A stretch of 64,000 nt of DNA, from NCBI GenBank assembly GCA_012295275.1, contig CM022673.1, forward strand, positions 7,290,311 through 7,354,310, read 5' to 3'. The notes under the pieces are model-generated. The model searched no databases and had not been told where the DNA came from. It saw only the letters and a program-made list of their open reading frames with translations. The DNA is from Chrysomallon squamiferum. Lineage: Eukaryota > Mollusca > Gastropoda > Neomphalida > Peltospiridae. The first letter of the stretch is position 1; every line of letters begins with the position of its first letter. Below, piece by piece: positions 43,013 through 57,618 of this stretch. A program made the translations under genes and the position numbers.

Positions 43013-43060
43013 CGTCAGAATTGAGCTTAATGTATAATACAATTTTGCAATGCGTGGTGT

Positions 43061-43069
43061 ATTTTTATA
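43061..43069 (-). promoter_or_regulatory. TATA box of copy 2
   Basis: TATAAAAAT on the minus strand, 57 bp before the ATG, which would give a leader of roughly 25-30 bases. Confidence 0.6.
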
Positions 43070-44958
43070 CTACTTCGAGAAACGTGCGGATTGGATGTTT
43101 GCACTGTGTGACAGGTCTCATCAAGAAATAGTCATTACCATAAAAGGTAATAAGTTTTGCACTGAAAAATTGGTGAAGATAAAAAAAAATAACATAATAA
43201 TACAAAATAATAATAATAATAATATAAAATAAATGTTTTGTAAAACTTAATCGTTTCAGGATTGTTTTTTTGAAAATTTGACATAATGTAAGAAGAAGCG
43301 TTTGATTGTTGGCCCAAGTAATAATACCATTAGATGAATCACTGCAACACCACTGAATTGTTGATCAGACTGTCCCTAGTGACCTAAAAAACATAATAAT
43401 AATAATCATAAAAAAAAAAAAAAAAAAAAATTCCGGAAAATATTACAGTTAATGCAGTCGTAGTAGATTTCATTATATATAGAACATACCTGAAAGAAGT
43501 GTGCTTTTTTTTCTTCATTTTTTATTTTTGTTTGTTTTTTTTGTTTTGCACCCAGGCATCTATCTCGTTGTGTAAACACACCATAGAAACATAACAAATA
43601 TATACATACGTATATATACACACAAACACACAAACGAATAGTAATACTAATCATAATAATAATAATAATAATAATAATATTCCTACTGATCTTGATTTTG
43701 TACTTAAGACATGCACAGACATTTGGGAGTTATGTCCCTTGTGACGTAACTATGTCATCGCTCGTTTATTTTAGTCACGTCGTCAAACACGTTACTATCA
43801 GTGGACCGTTAAGTAGTACAAATATCCATTAATTTTTCCAGATATAAAACTGATTAAAAACTAAAAAATAAAACCATGAGGTGATCATAACTGTACCCAC
43901 TGATTGGGAACACAATAAAATGGGTTAACGTTTTCATAAGAATTTCAACAACAATGCTAAAACCGATTTAAAGCAATGGTTCTCGAAATTACCTCGACCT
44001 TGAATACAGTTTTGGCCTGGTAAAATGAGGATACATATAATGTTGATTATCAGTTATATTCATGTAATATTTAAATTTATTAATTTATATCATTCTCACA
44101 AATTTGCCTTTTGCCGAGACATCCAGCTGTCCTCGGGAAAAGCCTCGCCATCCTCAACTAGGTCGTGACCACAGGTTTATGAGTATTGATTCAAAGTGTA
44201 TATTTTATTTTATACTTCGAACAATTATTCTAGATCAGATGTGAGCAACCTTTCTGAAAAAAGAGGACCTCTGAAGAAATGACTCATCATCATGCGGACT
44301 GCCCTATTAAAAAAACAAATTATAAAAATTAAAAAATTAATAAAAAAAATAAATAAAAATAAAGAATTTTACGTTACAAGATTTTAATATAGTCGTTGTA
44401 GCTTTGGTTACTTATATACTGAATTTATATTTTGTTGTAAGTGACACTGAGAACAACATTATACCACCAAGGCCGTAGGTAGACTCTTTTTGAAAAGACG
44501 TAAAAACACTTAAACGCCGAGAGGATCGTGGCAAATAAATTTGTGGGAGGGGCCTGGGGCCCGACTTCAGACGGGTAACAGTAGACATAAACAATTTCAT
44601 TCAGTAGATATCGATTTTATCGGAATAGATATTTATATTTTATAGTTTTTAAATAAAATCTTTCTATTTAAAAAAAAAAAGAAACTATTATTATTTTTTT
44701 TTTTTTTTTATATTCAACTTTTTCAGTATGAGGTGTTTGTTCCATTTGCCTGAATGTAGATACGGCCATAGTCATGTATTTTTGTTAGAGAATGTGAATA
44801 TTTAAAATGTTTCATTTAACTGTACACTCTTTCATGTGCAATATGCTGACTGGCATTTTACCAGTACTTGTGACTGCATTAACTAGAAGAAGCTTTCCGG
44901 ATTTTTGTCTTTTAACTAACAGCAAACTATTTTACAATAGTTGCTTGGTAGAAAAGCA

Positions 44959-45007
<49 letters not shown>

Positions 45008-46250
45008 TGTATGTATGTATGTATGTATATGTAAATAGTTTTAGTTATAGTTAAATATATGAATATGTATCTGTATATGTATATATATATATATATCTGT
45101 CTGTGTATATATAGATATAGATATAGATATACATATAGTTTTAGTTATAGATACAGTTATAGTTATTTCATTTAACTGTATCATTTATATTCGTTAAAAT
45201 ATTAATATTAAGTGGTAAAGATTCCCATATAACTGTTTTTGTTGTATTAATAATCTTTATTAAACAATCCCCATAGAACCAGTGACCCTACCAACAGACC
45301 CCTGGAAACGTTGGACTCCTACATACTGTTCCTCCTATTCTCTGTCCCACCTCTCCATATATAAATACATATATATATATTTGTGTGTGCGTGTGTGTGT
45401 GTGTCTGTGTGTGTATATATGTATATTGTTGTATATTTGTGTGTATAATGTATATATATGTTTCTCTATAATCCAGATATATATGTGTATGTATGCGCAT
45501 GTAATACAATATTATGAATGGTTCTTTTAGATACCGTTAAATAGCAACCAATACCTTTGTTGAAGAAAGTAACATTTTAGTAAGATCTAAAGAAGCAAAA
45601 GATTACATAATGTTTTGGATACTCTCAACCTGCTTAAAACATTTAAACAAGTAATTTTATTAACAGAATAAAAATTAGCAAAGTATTATCGAGTGGTTTA
45701 TAATTATTTTAAGAAAATAAGGGCAACAGAAAAATAAATAATATATGCATTAAGAACGAAGGCTACAAAGAAAGAATGAAATATGAAAGAAGTGAAAAAT
45801 TAATTTGAAGAAAAAGGAATGAAACAAAAAACACAAAGAAAAACTGTTGTTGTAAATTTATTTACATAAACCGAATCATATAAATACACATATTTTTTTT
45901 TTCTTGTATTATTATTATTATTTTTTACATGACACCTATAACACTTACTCAAACGTCATCGGATATGTTCGTAAAAACACGTGTTAGATTGCGTTCTAGA
46001 AACATCCATAGGGTTCGTTATGGAAATCACGATGGCCTACGTTTTCAAAGAATTCGCTGTGTTAGCTGTTGTCAGCTACGTTTTCTGGACTTCCTGATCA
46101 GTTACCATCTGGAACAGATCGCAGACTTCTTCTTCTTGTAAACTGTGACCAAATGGATCGCCTTGTGAAGCAGAAGCCAAATCTTTGTTATAGTAATAAA
46201 TTTCTGTGTCTCGGAGAACACTTTGGAATATCTCCATGTCAAAAGCGCTA

Positions 46251-46939
46251 TCATATTTCATTTGCCTTGTAGTACTTTTGTTGTGCTTCATCGTCATATG
46301 CAGACAAAATCTCGTTCAAAAACGTATCAAATTCTCTTGTGTATATCAGACCATTGTTAACGCTTATGTTGATGAAATCAAATGAATCTGTAAAATTAAG
46401 AAAAATGTCAAATGTATGTTAGATTAAATAGATAAAATACATAATTAAAAACGGCTACTGTTAAATAAAATAGTACAGAGATAATTAAATATCTGATATT
46501 AAATTTAAAGTTATGGTAGTAGCAATAGTAGCAGGAGCAACAGCAGAAGTAGTAGTGGTAACCATTATGTTAATACTAGTATCCGTATTTAATTCAAGAA
46601 ATTGTAATAGTGGTAAACAAAGTAATAGTCATTCAAGTACTACTAGATATACGAACAGCAGCAGAATTAGTAATTGTAGAAGCCGCAGTAATTGTACTAA
46701 AAAATGTAGTAACAATGATAGTAACAGTAGTTTTACTAGTAACAGGAATCAAACTTACCGATAAAATTTATAAGATCGTCTAGACCTGGTTGATCCTCTT
46801 CTTCCATATCAGGCATGTCTTTGTACTCGTCTGGGACTATGTTGTCTGTCTTATCAAATGACGGCATCGTGACAGCAGAGTGCGATTCATCCCAAGCTGG
46901 AAAGACCATATGATTCTTCAACAGCACTTCAGTCATCAT
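46251..46939 (-). CDS. unknown acidic two-exon gene, copy 3
   Basis: Exon 1 is 46939-46759 and exon 2 is 46387-46251. Differs from copy 2 by a few residues (Val for Ile in SAVTMPSF, Asp for Glu in GLDDL, LIYTREF in exon 2). Splice sites, start and stop are intact. Confidence 0.6.
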
Positions 46940-46987
46940 CGTCAGAGTTGAGCTTAATGTATAATACAATTTTGCAATGCGTGGTGT

Positions 46988-46996
46988 ATTTTTATA
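46988..46996 (-). promoter_or_regulatory. TATA box of copy 3
   Basis: TATAAAAAT at the same 57-bp distance from the ATG. Confidence 0.6.
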
Positions 46997-47333
46997 CTAC
47001 TTCGAGAAACGTGCGGATTGGATGTTTGCACTGTGTGACAGGTCTCATCAAGAAATAGTCATTACCATAAAAGGTAATACGTTTTGCACTGAAAAATTGG
47101 TGAAGATAAAAAAAAATAACATAATAATACAAAATAATAATAATAATAATATAAAATAAATGTTTTGTAAAAATTAATCGTTTCAGGATTGTTTTTTTGA
47201 AAATTTGACATAATATAAGAAGAAGCGTTTGATTGTTGGCCCAAGTAATAATACCATTAGATGAATCACTGCAACACCACTGAATTGTTGATCAGACTGT
47301 CCCTAGTGACCTAAAAAACATAATAATAATAAT

Positions 47334-47366
<33 letters not shown>

Positions 47367-48889
47367 CCGGAAAATATTGCAGTTAATGCAGTCGTAGTAG
47401 ATTTCATTATATATAGAACATACCTGAAAGAAGTGTGCTTTTTTCTTCATTTTTTTATTTTTGTTTGTTTTTTTGTTTTGCACCCAGGCATCTATCTCGT
47501 TGTGTAAACACACCATAGAAACATAACAAATATATACATACGTATATATACACACAAACACACAAACGAATAGTAATACTAATCATAATAATAATAATAA
47601 TAATAATATTCCTACTGATCTTGATTTTGTACTTAAGACATGCACAGACATTTGGGAGTTATGTCCCTTGTGACGTAACTATGTCATCGCTCGTTTATTT
47701 TAGTCACGTCGTCAAACACGTTACTATCAGTGGACCGTTAAGTAGTACAAATATCCATTAATTTTTCCAGATATAAAACTGATTAAAATACTAAAAGTAA
47801 AACCATGAGGTGATCATAACTGTACCCACTGATTGGGGAACACAATAAAATCGGTTAACGTCTTCATAAGAATTTCGACAACGGTGCTAAAACCGATTTA
47901 AAGCAATGGTTCTCGAACTTACCTCGACCTTGAATACAGTTTTGGCCTGGTAAAATGAGGATACATGTAATGTTGATTATCAGTTATATTCATGTAATAT
48001 TTAAATTTATTAATTTATATCATTCTCACAAATTTGCCTTTTTGCCGAGACATCCAGCTGTCCTCGGGAAAAGCCTCGCCATCCTCAACTAGGTCGTGAC
48101 CACAGGTTTATGAGTATTGATTCAAAGTGTATATTTTATTTTATACTTCGAACAATTATTCTAGATCAGATGTGAGCAACCTTTCCTGAAAAAGAGGAGC
48201 GCTTAAGACATGACTCACCATCAGGCGGACTGCTCTATTAAAAAACAAATTATAAAAATTAAAAAAATTAATAAAAAAATAAATAAAAATAAAGAGCTTT
48301 ACGTTACAAGATTTTAATATAGTCGTTGTAGCTTTGGTTACTTATATACTGAATTTATATTTTGTTGTAAGTGACACTGAGAACAACATTATACCACCAA
48401 GGCCGTAGGTAGACTCTTTTTGAAAAGACGTAAAAACACTTAAACGCCGAGAGGATCGTGGCAAATAAATTTGTGGGAGGGGCCTGGGGCCCGACTTCAG
48501 ACGGGAACAGTAGACATAAACAATTTCATTCAGTAGATATCGATTTTATCGCAGTAGATATTTATATTTTATAGTTTTTAAATAAAATCTTTCTATTTAA
48601 AAAAAAAGACTATTATTATTATTATTTTTTTTTTTTTTTTATATTCAACTTTTTCAGTATGAGGTGTTTGTTCCATTTGCCTGAATGTAGATACGGCCAT
48701 AGTCATGTATTTTTGTTAGAGAATGTGAATATTTAAAAATGTTTCATTTAACTGTACACTCTTTCATGTGCAATATGCTGACTGGCATTTTACCAGTACT
48801 TGTGACTGCATTAACTAGAAGAAGCTTTCCGGATTTTTGTCTTTTAACTAACAGCAAACTATTTTACAATAGTTGCTTGGTAGAGAGCA

Positions 48890-48938
<49 letters not shown>

Positions 48939-50179
48939 TGTATGTATGTATGTATATGTAAATAGTTTTAGTTATAGTTAAATATATGAATATGTATCTG
49001 TATATGTATATATATATATATATCTGTCTGTGTATATATAGATATAGATATAGATATACATATAGTTTTAGTTATAGATACAGTTATAGTTATTTCATTT
49101 AACTGTATCATTTATATTCGTTAAAATATTAATATTAAGTGGTAAAGATTCCCATATAACTGTTTTTGTTGTATTAATAATCTTTATTAAACAATCCCCA
49201 TAGAACCAGTGACCCTACCAACAGACCCCTGGAAACGTTGGACTCCTACATACTGTTCCTCCTATTCTCTGTCCCACCTCTCCATATATAAATACATATA
49301 TATATATTTGTGTGTGCGTGTGTGTGTGTGTCTGTGTGTGTATATATGTATATTGTTGTATATTTGTGTGTATAATGTATATATATGTTTCTCTATAATC
49401 CAGATATATATGTGTATGTATGCGCATGTATAATACAATATTATGAATGGTTCTTTTAGATACCGTTAAATAGCAACCAATACCTTTGTTGAAGAAAGTA
49501 ACATTTTAGTAAGATCTAAAGAAGCAAAAGATTACATAATGTTTTGGATACTCTCAACCTGCTTAAAACATTTAAACAAGTAATTTTATTAACAGAATAA
49601 AAATTAGCAAAGTATTATCGAGTGGTTTATAATTATTTTAAGAAAATAAGGGCAACAGAAAAATAAATAATATATGCATTAAGAACGAAGGCTACAAAGA
49701 AAGAATGAAATATGAAAGAAGTGAAAAATTAATTTGAAGAAAAAGGAATGAAACAAAAAACACAAAGAAAAACTGTTGTTGTAAATTTATTTACATAAAC
49801 CGAATCATATAAATACACATATTTTTTTTTTCTTGTATTATTATTATTATTTTTTACATGACACCTATAACACTTACTCAAACGTCATCGGATATGTTCG
49901 TAAAAACACGTGTTAGATTGCGTTCTAGAAACATCCATAGGGTTCGTTATGGAAATCACGATGGCCTACGTTTTCAAAGAATTCGCTGTGTTAGCTGTTG
50001 TCAGCTACGTTTTCTGGACTTCCTGATCAGTTACCATCTGGAACAGATCGCAGACTTCTTCTTCTTGTAAACTGTGACCAAATGGATCGCCTTGTGAAGC
50101 AGAAGCCAAATCTTTGTTATAGTAATAAATGTCTGTGTCTCGGAGAACACTTTGGAATATCTCCATGTCAAAAGCGCTA

Positions 50180-50868
50180 TCATATTTCATTTGCCTTGTA
50201 GTACTTTTGTTGTGCTTCATCGTCATATGCAGACAAAATCTCGTTCAAAAACGTATCAAATTCTCTTGTGCATATCAGACCATTGTTAACGCTTATGTTG
50301 ATGAAATCAAATGAATCTGTAAAATTAAGAAAAATGTCAAATGTATGTTAGATTAAATAGATAAAATACATAATTAAAAACGGCTACTGTTAAATAAAAT
50401 AGTACAGAGATAATTAAATATCTGATATTAAATTTAAAGTTATGGTAGTAGCAACAGCAGAAGAAGCAGCAGCAGAAGTAGTAGTGGTAACCATTATGTT
50501 AATACTAGTATCCGTATTTAATTCAAGAAATTGTAATAGTGGTAAACAAAGTAATAGTCATTCAAGTACTACTAGATATACGAACAGCAGCAGAATTAGT
50601 AATTGTAGAAGCCGCAGTAATCGTAGTAAAAAATGTAGTAACAATGATAGTAACAGTAGTTTTAATAGTAACAGGAATCAAACTTACCGATAAAATTTAT
50701 AAGATCCTCTAGACCAGGTTGATCCTCTTCTTCCATATCAGGCATGTTTTTGTAGTCGTCTGGGACTATGTTGTCTGTCTTATCAAATGACGGCATCGTG
50801 ATAGCAGAGTGCGATTCATCCCAAGCTGGAAAGACCATATGATTCTTCAACAGCACTTCAGTCATCAT
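50180..50868 (-). CDS. unknown acidic two-exon gene, copy 4
   Basis: Exon 1 is 50868-50688 and exon 2 is 50316-50180. Variants VPDDYKNMPDM and LICTREF. Intact start, splice sites and stop. Its upstream region is truncated about 95 bp before the ATG by the unit-4 deletion. Confidence 0.6.
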
Positions 50869-50916
50869 CGTCAGAGTTGAGCTTAATGTATAATACAATT
50901 TTGCAATGCGTGGTGT

Positions 50917-50925
50917 ATTTTTATA
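50917..50925 (-). promoter_or_regulatory. TATA box of copy 4
   Basis: Retained in spite of the upstream deletion. Confidence 0.6.
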
Positions 50926-51060
50926 CTACTTCGAGAAATCTGCGGATTGGATGTTTCCACTTCTATCTCGTTGTGTAAACACACCATAGAAACATAACAA
51001 ATATATACATACGTATACATACACACAAACACACAAACGAATAGTAATACTACTACTACC

Positions 51061-51091
<31 letters not shown>

Positions 51092-52330
51092 TTCCTCCCG
51101 ATCTTGATTTTGAACTTAAGACATGCACAGACATTTGGGAGTTATGTCCCTTGTGACGTAACTATGTCATCGCTTGTTTATTTTAGTCACGTCGTCAAAC
51201 ACGTTACTATCAGTGGACCATTAAGTAGTACAAATATCCATTAATTTGTCCAGATATAAAACTGATTAAAACCATAACGTGATCATAACTGTACCCACTG
51301 ATTGGTGAACACAATAAGATGGTGTTATATTTTCATAAGAATTTCGACAACAGTGCTAAAACCGATTTAAAGCAGTGGTTCTCCAAATTATTACTACCCT
51401 GAATACAGTTTTGGCTTGGTAAAATCAGGATTCATATAATGTTGATTCTCAGTCATATTGATGTAATATTTAAATTTATTAATTTATATCATTATCACAA
51501 ATTTCCCTTTATACCGAGACATCCAGCGGTCCTCGGGAAAAGCCTCGCGATCCTCAACTAGGTCGCGACCACAGGTTTACGAGTATTAATTCAAAGTGTA
51601 TTTTTTATTTTATTCTTCGAACAAGTAATCTAGATCAGATGTGGGCAACCTTTCCTAAAAAAGAGGACCTCTGTAAGAAATGACTCATCATCATGCGGAC
51701 TGCACTTTTGAAAAACAAATTAATAAAAATTAAAAAAATTAATAAAAAAATAAATAAATATAAAGAATTTTACGTTACAAGATTTTAGTATAGTCGTTGT
51801 AGCTTTGGTTACTTATATACACATTTTTTATTTTGTCGTAAGTGATACTGAGAACAACATTATACCACCAAGGCCATAGGTAGACTCTTTTTGAAAAGAC
51901 GTAAAAACACTTAATCGACGATCGGATCGCGGCAAAAAAATGTGTGGGAGGGGTCTGGGGGCCGACTTCAAACGGTAACCGTACACATAAACAATTTCAT
52001 TCAGTAGATGTCGGAATAGATATTTATATTTTCTATTTTTTAAATAAAATCTTTGTATTAAAAAACAGAAACTATTATTATTTTTTTTTTCTTAAATCGA
52101 CATTTTCAGTATGAGGTATTTGTTCCATTTGCCTCAATGTAGATAACGCCATGGTCATGTATTTTTATTAGAGAATGTGAATATTTGAAAATGTTTCATT
52201 TAACTGTTCACTCTCTCGTGTGCAATATGGTGACTGGCATTTTACCAGTAGTTGTGACTGCATCAACTAGAGGAAGCTTTCCCGATTTTTGTCTTTTAAC
52301 TAACAGCAAACTATTTTACAGTACAATTGC

Positions 52331-53075
52331 ATGGTAGAGAGCAGTTTGGAAACTTCAGGAAATTTACCTGATTATGACAACGGTTGGTTAATATTTTTCG
52401 TCCAGCATTTACCCTGTGTGAAGAAGGGTCTAACATCATTTTTATATTGTTGTTTTGTATTCCATCTTTCAAATTGAAAGATTCAAATATAATGGATGTT
52501 GCACAGGTTACACAATATTACTGTAGTTTATCATATTGTTGTCAACGATAACGAGAAAAAAAATGCAAACAGCTGTTGTGATGTTGTTAAGAAGATGTGT
52601 TGTTACTTGGGCCAACAAAAGAAGCTCTTCTTAAATGATTTTTAATGAGAGTTTTATTGAAACATTACTGTAACGATTACAATTTAACTAATATATATTA
52701 ATGTATTACTTTTTTATTTTAAATTTATATCGAATATTTGAGATCAGGTTTCTGTGAATATCACAGTGATATACAGTGGTACATTGACTTAAGAGTTTAT
52801 TTAGTTCCGTGACCGAGATCATAACTCAATTTCCTCATATACCAAATCAGTTTTAACAAATGAAATTAACTGACATACTATTAAGACGTCCCAGCCCACC
52901 AAAAACCACCACAATTTATTATTATTATATATATTTATGTGAAATTGTGTATTAGCTTCTGTGTGTATGTATGTAGGTAGGTAGGTAGGTAGGCAGGTAG
53001 TTATACATATATATATATATATATCTGTCTCGTTGTCTAATACACACACCACAGTAACATTACACATACATAAAA

Positions 53076-53106
<31 letters not shown>

Positions 53107-54380
53107 AACGAATAGTAATAATAATAATAATAATGATAATAATGATAATAATAATAATAATAATATTGACTCCCGATCTTGATTTTGTGGTTAAGACATG
53201 CACAGACATTTTGAGTTATGTCCCTTGTGACGTAACTATGTCATCGCTTGTTTATTTTAGTCACGTCGTCAAACACGTTACTATCAGTGGACCGTTCAGT
53301 AGTACAAATATCCATTAATTTTTCCAGATATAAAACTGATTAAAACCATAAAAGTAAAAGCACCAGGTGATCATAACTGTACCCACTGATTGGTGAACAC
53401 AATAAAATCGTTTAATGTTTTCACAAGAATTTCGACAACAGTGCTAAAACCGATTTAAAGCAATGGTTCTCGAACTTACCTCGACCCTGAATACAATTTT
53501 GGCCTGGTAAAATGAGGATACATATAATGTTGATTATCAATCATATTCATGTAATATTTTAATTTATTAATTTATATTATTATCACAAATTTGCCTTTTT
53601 ACCGAAACATCCAGCGGTCCTCGGGAAAAGCCTCGCGATCCTCAACTAGGTTGCAACCATAGGTTTATGAGTATTGATTCAAAGTGTATATTTGATTTTA
53701 TACTTCGAACAAGTTATCTAGATCAGGTAAGGGCAACCTTTTCTTATATAAAAATTAAAAAAAATAATTAAAAAATAAATAAATATAAAGAATTTTACAT
53801 TACAAGATTTTAATATAGTCGTTGTAGCTTTGGTTACTTATATACACATTTTTTATTTTGTCGTAAGTGATCTTGAGAACAGCATTATACCATCAAGGCC
53901 GTTGGTAGACTCTTTTTGAAATGACGTAAAAACACTTAATCGCCGAGCGGAGCGTGGCAAACAAATTTGTGGGAGGGGTCTGGGGGCCGACTTCAAACGG
54001 TAACCGTACACATAAACAATTTCATTCAGTAGATATCGATTTTATCGGAATAGATATTTATATTTTCTATTTTTTAAATAAAATCTTTGTATTAAAAAAC
54101 AGAAACTATTATTATTATTTTTGTTTTTTTAAATTCGAAATTTTCAGTATGCGGTATTGGTTCCATTTGCCTCAATCTAGATAACGACATGGTCATGTAT
54201 TTTTGTTAGAGAATGTGAATATTTGAAAATGTTTCATTTAACTGTACACTCTTTCATGTCCAATATGCTGACTGACAGTTTACCAGTACTTGTGACTGCA
54301 TCAACTAGAGGAAGCTTTCCCGATTTTTGTCTTTTAACTAACAGCAAACTATTTTACAATACAATTGCATGGTAGAGAGC
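52331..54380 (+). repeat. segmental unit 5 (gene-less)
   Basis: Has a Tigger-like terminal segment (52771-52850), a GTAG/ATAC microsatellite (52970-53100), the 'acatgcacagacatt' region (53195), hAT-like debris and the 'ccgacttcaaacgg' region. The gene and its flanks are absent. Confidence 0.7.
52771..52850 (+). mobile_element. Tigger-like terminal fragment
   Basis: CAGTGGTACATTGACTTAAG then 'gttccgtgaccgag', matching the ends of the element at 39617 in inverted form. A second copy is at 54808-54886. Confidence 0.5.
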
Positions 54381-55146
54381 AGTTGGAAAACTTCAGGAAA
54401 TTTACCTGATTATGACAACGGTTGGTTAATATTATTCGACCTTCTGTATGAAGAAGGGTGCAGCATCATTTTCATATTGTTATCTTCTACTGCATCCTTC
54501 AGCTTGAAAGATTCTAATATAATGGCTGTTGCACTGGTTACACAGTATTACTGTAATTTATCATATTGTTGTCCGGGATAACGAGAAAAAAATGCAAACG
54601 GCTGTTGTGATGTTGTTAAGAAGATGTGTTGTTACTTGGGCCAACAAAAAAAACTCTTCTTAAATGATTTTTAATGAGAGTTTTTTTGAAACATTACTGT
54701 AACGATTACAATTTAACTAATATATATATTAAAGTATTATTTTTTTATTTTAAATTTATATCGAACATTCGAGATCAGGTTTCTGTGAATATCACACTGA
54801 TATACAATGGTAACATGACTTGCGAGCTGATTTAGTTCCGTGACCGAGCTCATAACTCAATTTGCTCATATACCAAATGAGTTTTAACAAATCAAATTAA
54901 CTGAAATACCATTAAGACGTCGCATCCCACCAAAAACCACCCCAATTTATTATTATTATATATATTTATGTGAAATTGTGTATGTGCTTCTGTGTGTATG
55001 TATGTAGGTAGGTAGGTAGGTAGGCAGGTAGTTATACATATATATATATATCTGTCTCGTTGTCTAATACACACACCACAGTAACATTACAGATAAATAA
55101 AAACATACATACATACATACATACATACATACACACACACACAAGC

Positions 55147-55178
<32 letters not shown>

Positions 55179-56440
55179 TTTCCTCCCGATCTTGATTTTG
55201 TAGTTAAGACATGCACAGACATTTGGGAGTTATGTCCCTTGTGACGTAACTATGTCATCGCTTGTTTATATTAGTCACGTCGTCAAACACGTTACTATCA
55301 GTGGACCGTTAAGTAGTACAAATATCCATTAATTTTTCCAGATATAAAACTGATTAAAACCATAAAAGTGAAACCATGAGGTGATCATAACTGTACCCAC
55401 TGATTGGTGAACACAATAAAATCGTTTAATGTTTTCATAAGAATTTCGACAACGGTGCTAAAACCGATTTAAAGCAATGGTTCTCGAACTTACCTCGACC
55501 CTGAATACAGTTTTGGCCTGGTAAAATGAGGATACATATAATGATGATTATCAGTAATTTATTAATTTATATCATTATCACAAATTTGCCTTTTTACCGA
55601 GACATCCAGCGGTCCTCGGGAAAAGCCTCGCGATCCTCAACTAGGTTGCGACCATAGGTTTACGAGTATTGATTCAAAGTGTATATTTTATTTTATACTT
55701 CGAACAAGTTATCTAGATCAGGTAAGGGCAACCTTTCCTGATAAAAAGGATCGCTTAAAACATGGATCATCATCAGGCGGACTACACTATTAAAATTTTT
55801 TTATTAAAATTAATTTTTTTTTAGAAAAAACAACAAACAAATAAATAACTTTACGTTACACGATTTTAGTATAGTCGTTGTAGCTTTGGTTACTGATATA
55901 CGGAATTCATATTTTGTTGTAAGTGATACTGAGAACAACATTATACCACCAAGGCCGTAGGTAGACTCTTTTTGAAAAGAGGTAAAAACACCTACTCAAC
56001 AAGTGGATCGTGGCAAGCAAATTTGTAGGAAGGGTCTGGGGGCCGACTTCAAACCGTAGCCGTAGACATAAATAATTTCATTCAGTAGATATCGCTTTTA
56101 TCGGAATAGAGATTTATATTTTATAGTTTTTAAATGAAATCTTTGTATTAAAAGAAAAGAAACTATTATTATTTTTTTTTTTTTTTTTTTTTAATTCTAC
56201 ATTTTCAGTATGAGGTGTTTGTACCATTTGCCTCAATGTAGATACGGCCATGGTCATGTTCTTTTGTTAGAGAATGTGAATATTTAAAAAAAATGTTTTA
56301 TTTAACTGTACACTCTTTCATGTGCAATATGCTGACTGGCATTTTACCAGTACTTGTGACTGCATCAATTTTTTCCCGATTTTTGTCTTTTAACTAACAG
56401 CAAACTATTTTACAATAGTTGAATGGTAGAGAGCAATTTG
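54381..56440 (+). repeat. segmental unit 6 (gene-less)
   Basis: Close copy of unit 5, about 2.03 kb further on, with a Tigger-like end at 54808 and the 'acatgcacagacatt' region at 55209. Confidence 0.7.
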
Positions 56441-56529
56441 GAAACTCCCAACCCCCCAAAAACCATCCCAATTTGTTGTTATTATGTATATTTACTTGAA
56501 ATTGTGTATGTGTTTCTGTGTACATGTAT

Positions 56530-56585
56530 GTAGTTATGTACATATATATATATATACATGTACAGATACATAAATATATATATAC

Positions 56586-56649
<64 letters not shown>

Positions 56650-56660
56650 ATATATATAGA
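56530..56660 (+). repeat. (AT)n / (ATAC)n microsatellite
   Basis: Long TA-rich tract with interspersed 'acat'. Confidence 0.9.
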
Positions 56661-57618
56661 CATGTAGTTTTAGTTATAGTTAAATATATGATCCTCCTAT
56701 TCTATGGCCCACCTCTCCATATATATATATATATATATTTGTGTGTGCGTGTTTGTGTGTGTGTGTGTGTGTCTGTGTGTGTTTTTATGCATGTTTTTGA
56801 ATATTTGTGTGTATAATGTACATATATGTTGTCTATAATCCAGATATATATGTGTATGTATGCGCATGTAATGAAATATTATGTATGGTTCTTTTAGATA
56901 CAGTTATATAGCAACCAATACATTTGTTGAAGAAACTAATATTTTATTAAGATCTGAAGAAAGAAACGATTAAACAATGTTCTAGATACTCTCAACCTGT
57001 TTGAAACGTGTAAACAAGTAATTTTATTAACAGAATAAAAATTAGCAAAGTATTATCGAGTGGTTTATAATTAGTTGAAGAAAATAAGGGCAACACGAAA
57101 ATAAATAATATATGCATTAAGAACCAAGGCAACAAAGAAAGTATGAAAGATGAAAGAAGTGAAAAATTAATTTGAAGAAAACGGAATGAAACAAAAAACA
57201 CAAAGAAAAACTGTTGTTGTAAATTTATTTACATAAACCGAATCAGATAAATACACATATTTTTTTTTATTATTATTATTATTTTTTTTTTTTTACAGGA
57301 CACCTATAACACTTATTCAAACGTCATCGGATATGTTCGTAAAAACACGTGTTAGTAAGTGTTGTAGAAAAATCCATAGGGTTCGTTATGGAAATCACGA
57401 TCGCCTACGTTTTCAAAGAATTCGTTGTGCTAGCTGTTGTCAGCTACGTTTTCTGGACTTCCTGATCAGTTACCATCTGGAAGAGATCGCGAACTTCTTC
57501 TTCTTGAAAACTGTGTCCAAATGGATCGCCTTGTGAAGCAGAAGCCAAATCTTTGTTATAGTAATAAATTTCTGTGTCTCGGAGAACACTTTAGAATATC
57601 TCCATGTCAAAAGCGCTA

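Larger units (their letters stand above)
41513..45190 (+). repeat. segmental unit 2 (direct)
   Basis: Begins at the 'cattaaaatattaatatt' landmark. Order: (GT)40 microsatellite at 41681-41760, gene copy 2 on the minus strand, 'acatgcacagacatt' region (43705), hAT-like debris (43975-44290), 'ccgacttcagacgg' region (44550), then a microsatellite at 44957-45030. Confidence 0.8.
45191..49118 (+). repeat. segmental unit 3 (direct)
   Basis: Almost the same sequence as unit 2 over its full length, differing mainly in homopolymer and microsatellite lengths; period about 3.93 kb. Confidence 0.85.
49119..52330 (+). repeat. segmental unit 4 (direct, with internal deletion)
   Basis: As unit 3 through gene copy 4, but the stretch equivalent to 47035-47490 is deleted: the promoter region joins directly to 'tatctcgttgtgtaaacacacc' at about 50962. 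Confidence 0.75.

Noticed and set aside
42806-43042. Longer N terminus of the unknown gene starting MYYTLSS
   Set aside because: The first codon is TTG, not ATG, and lies very close to the predicted transcription start; the ATG pair at 43012 is preferred.
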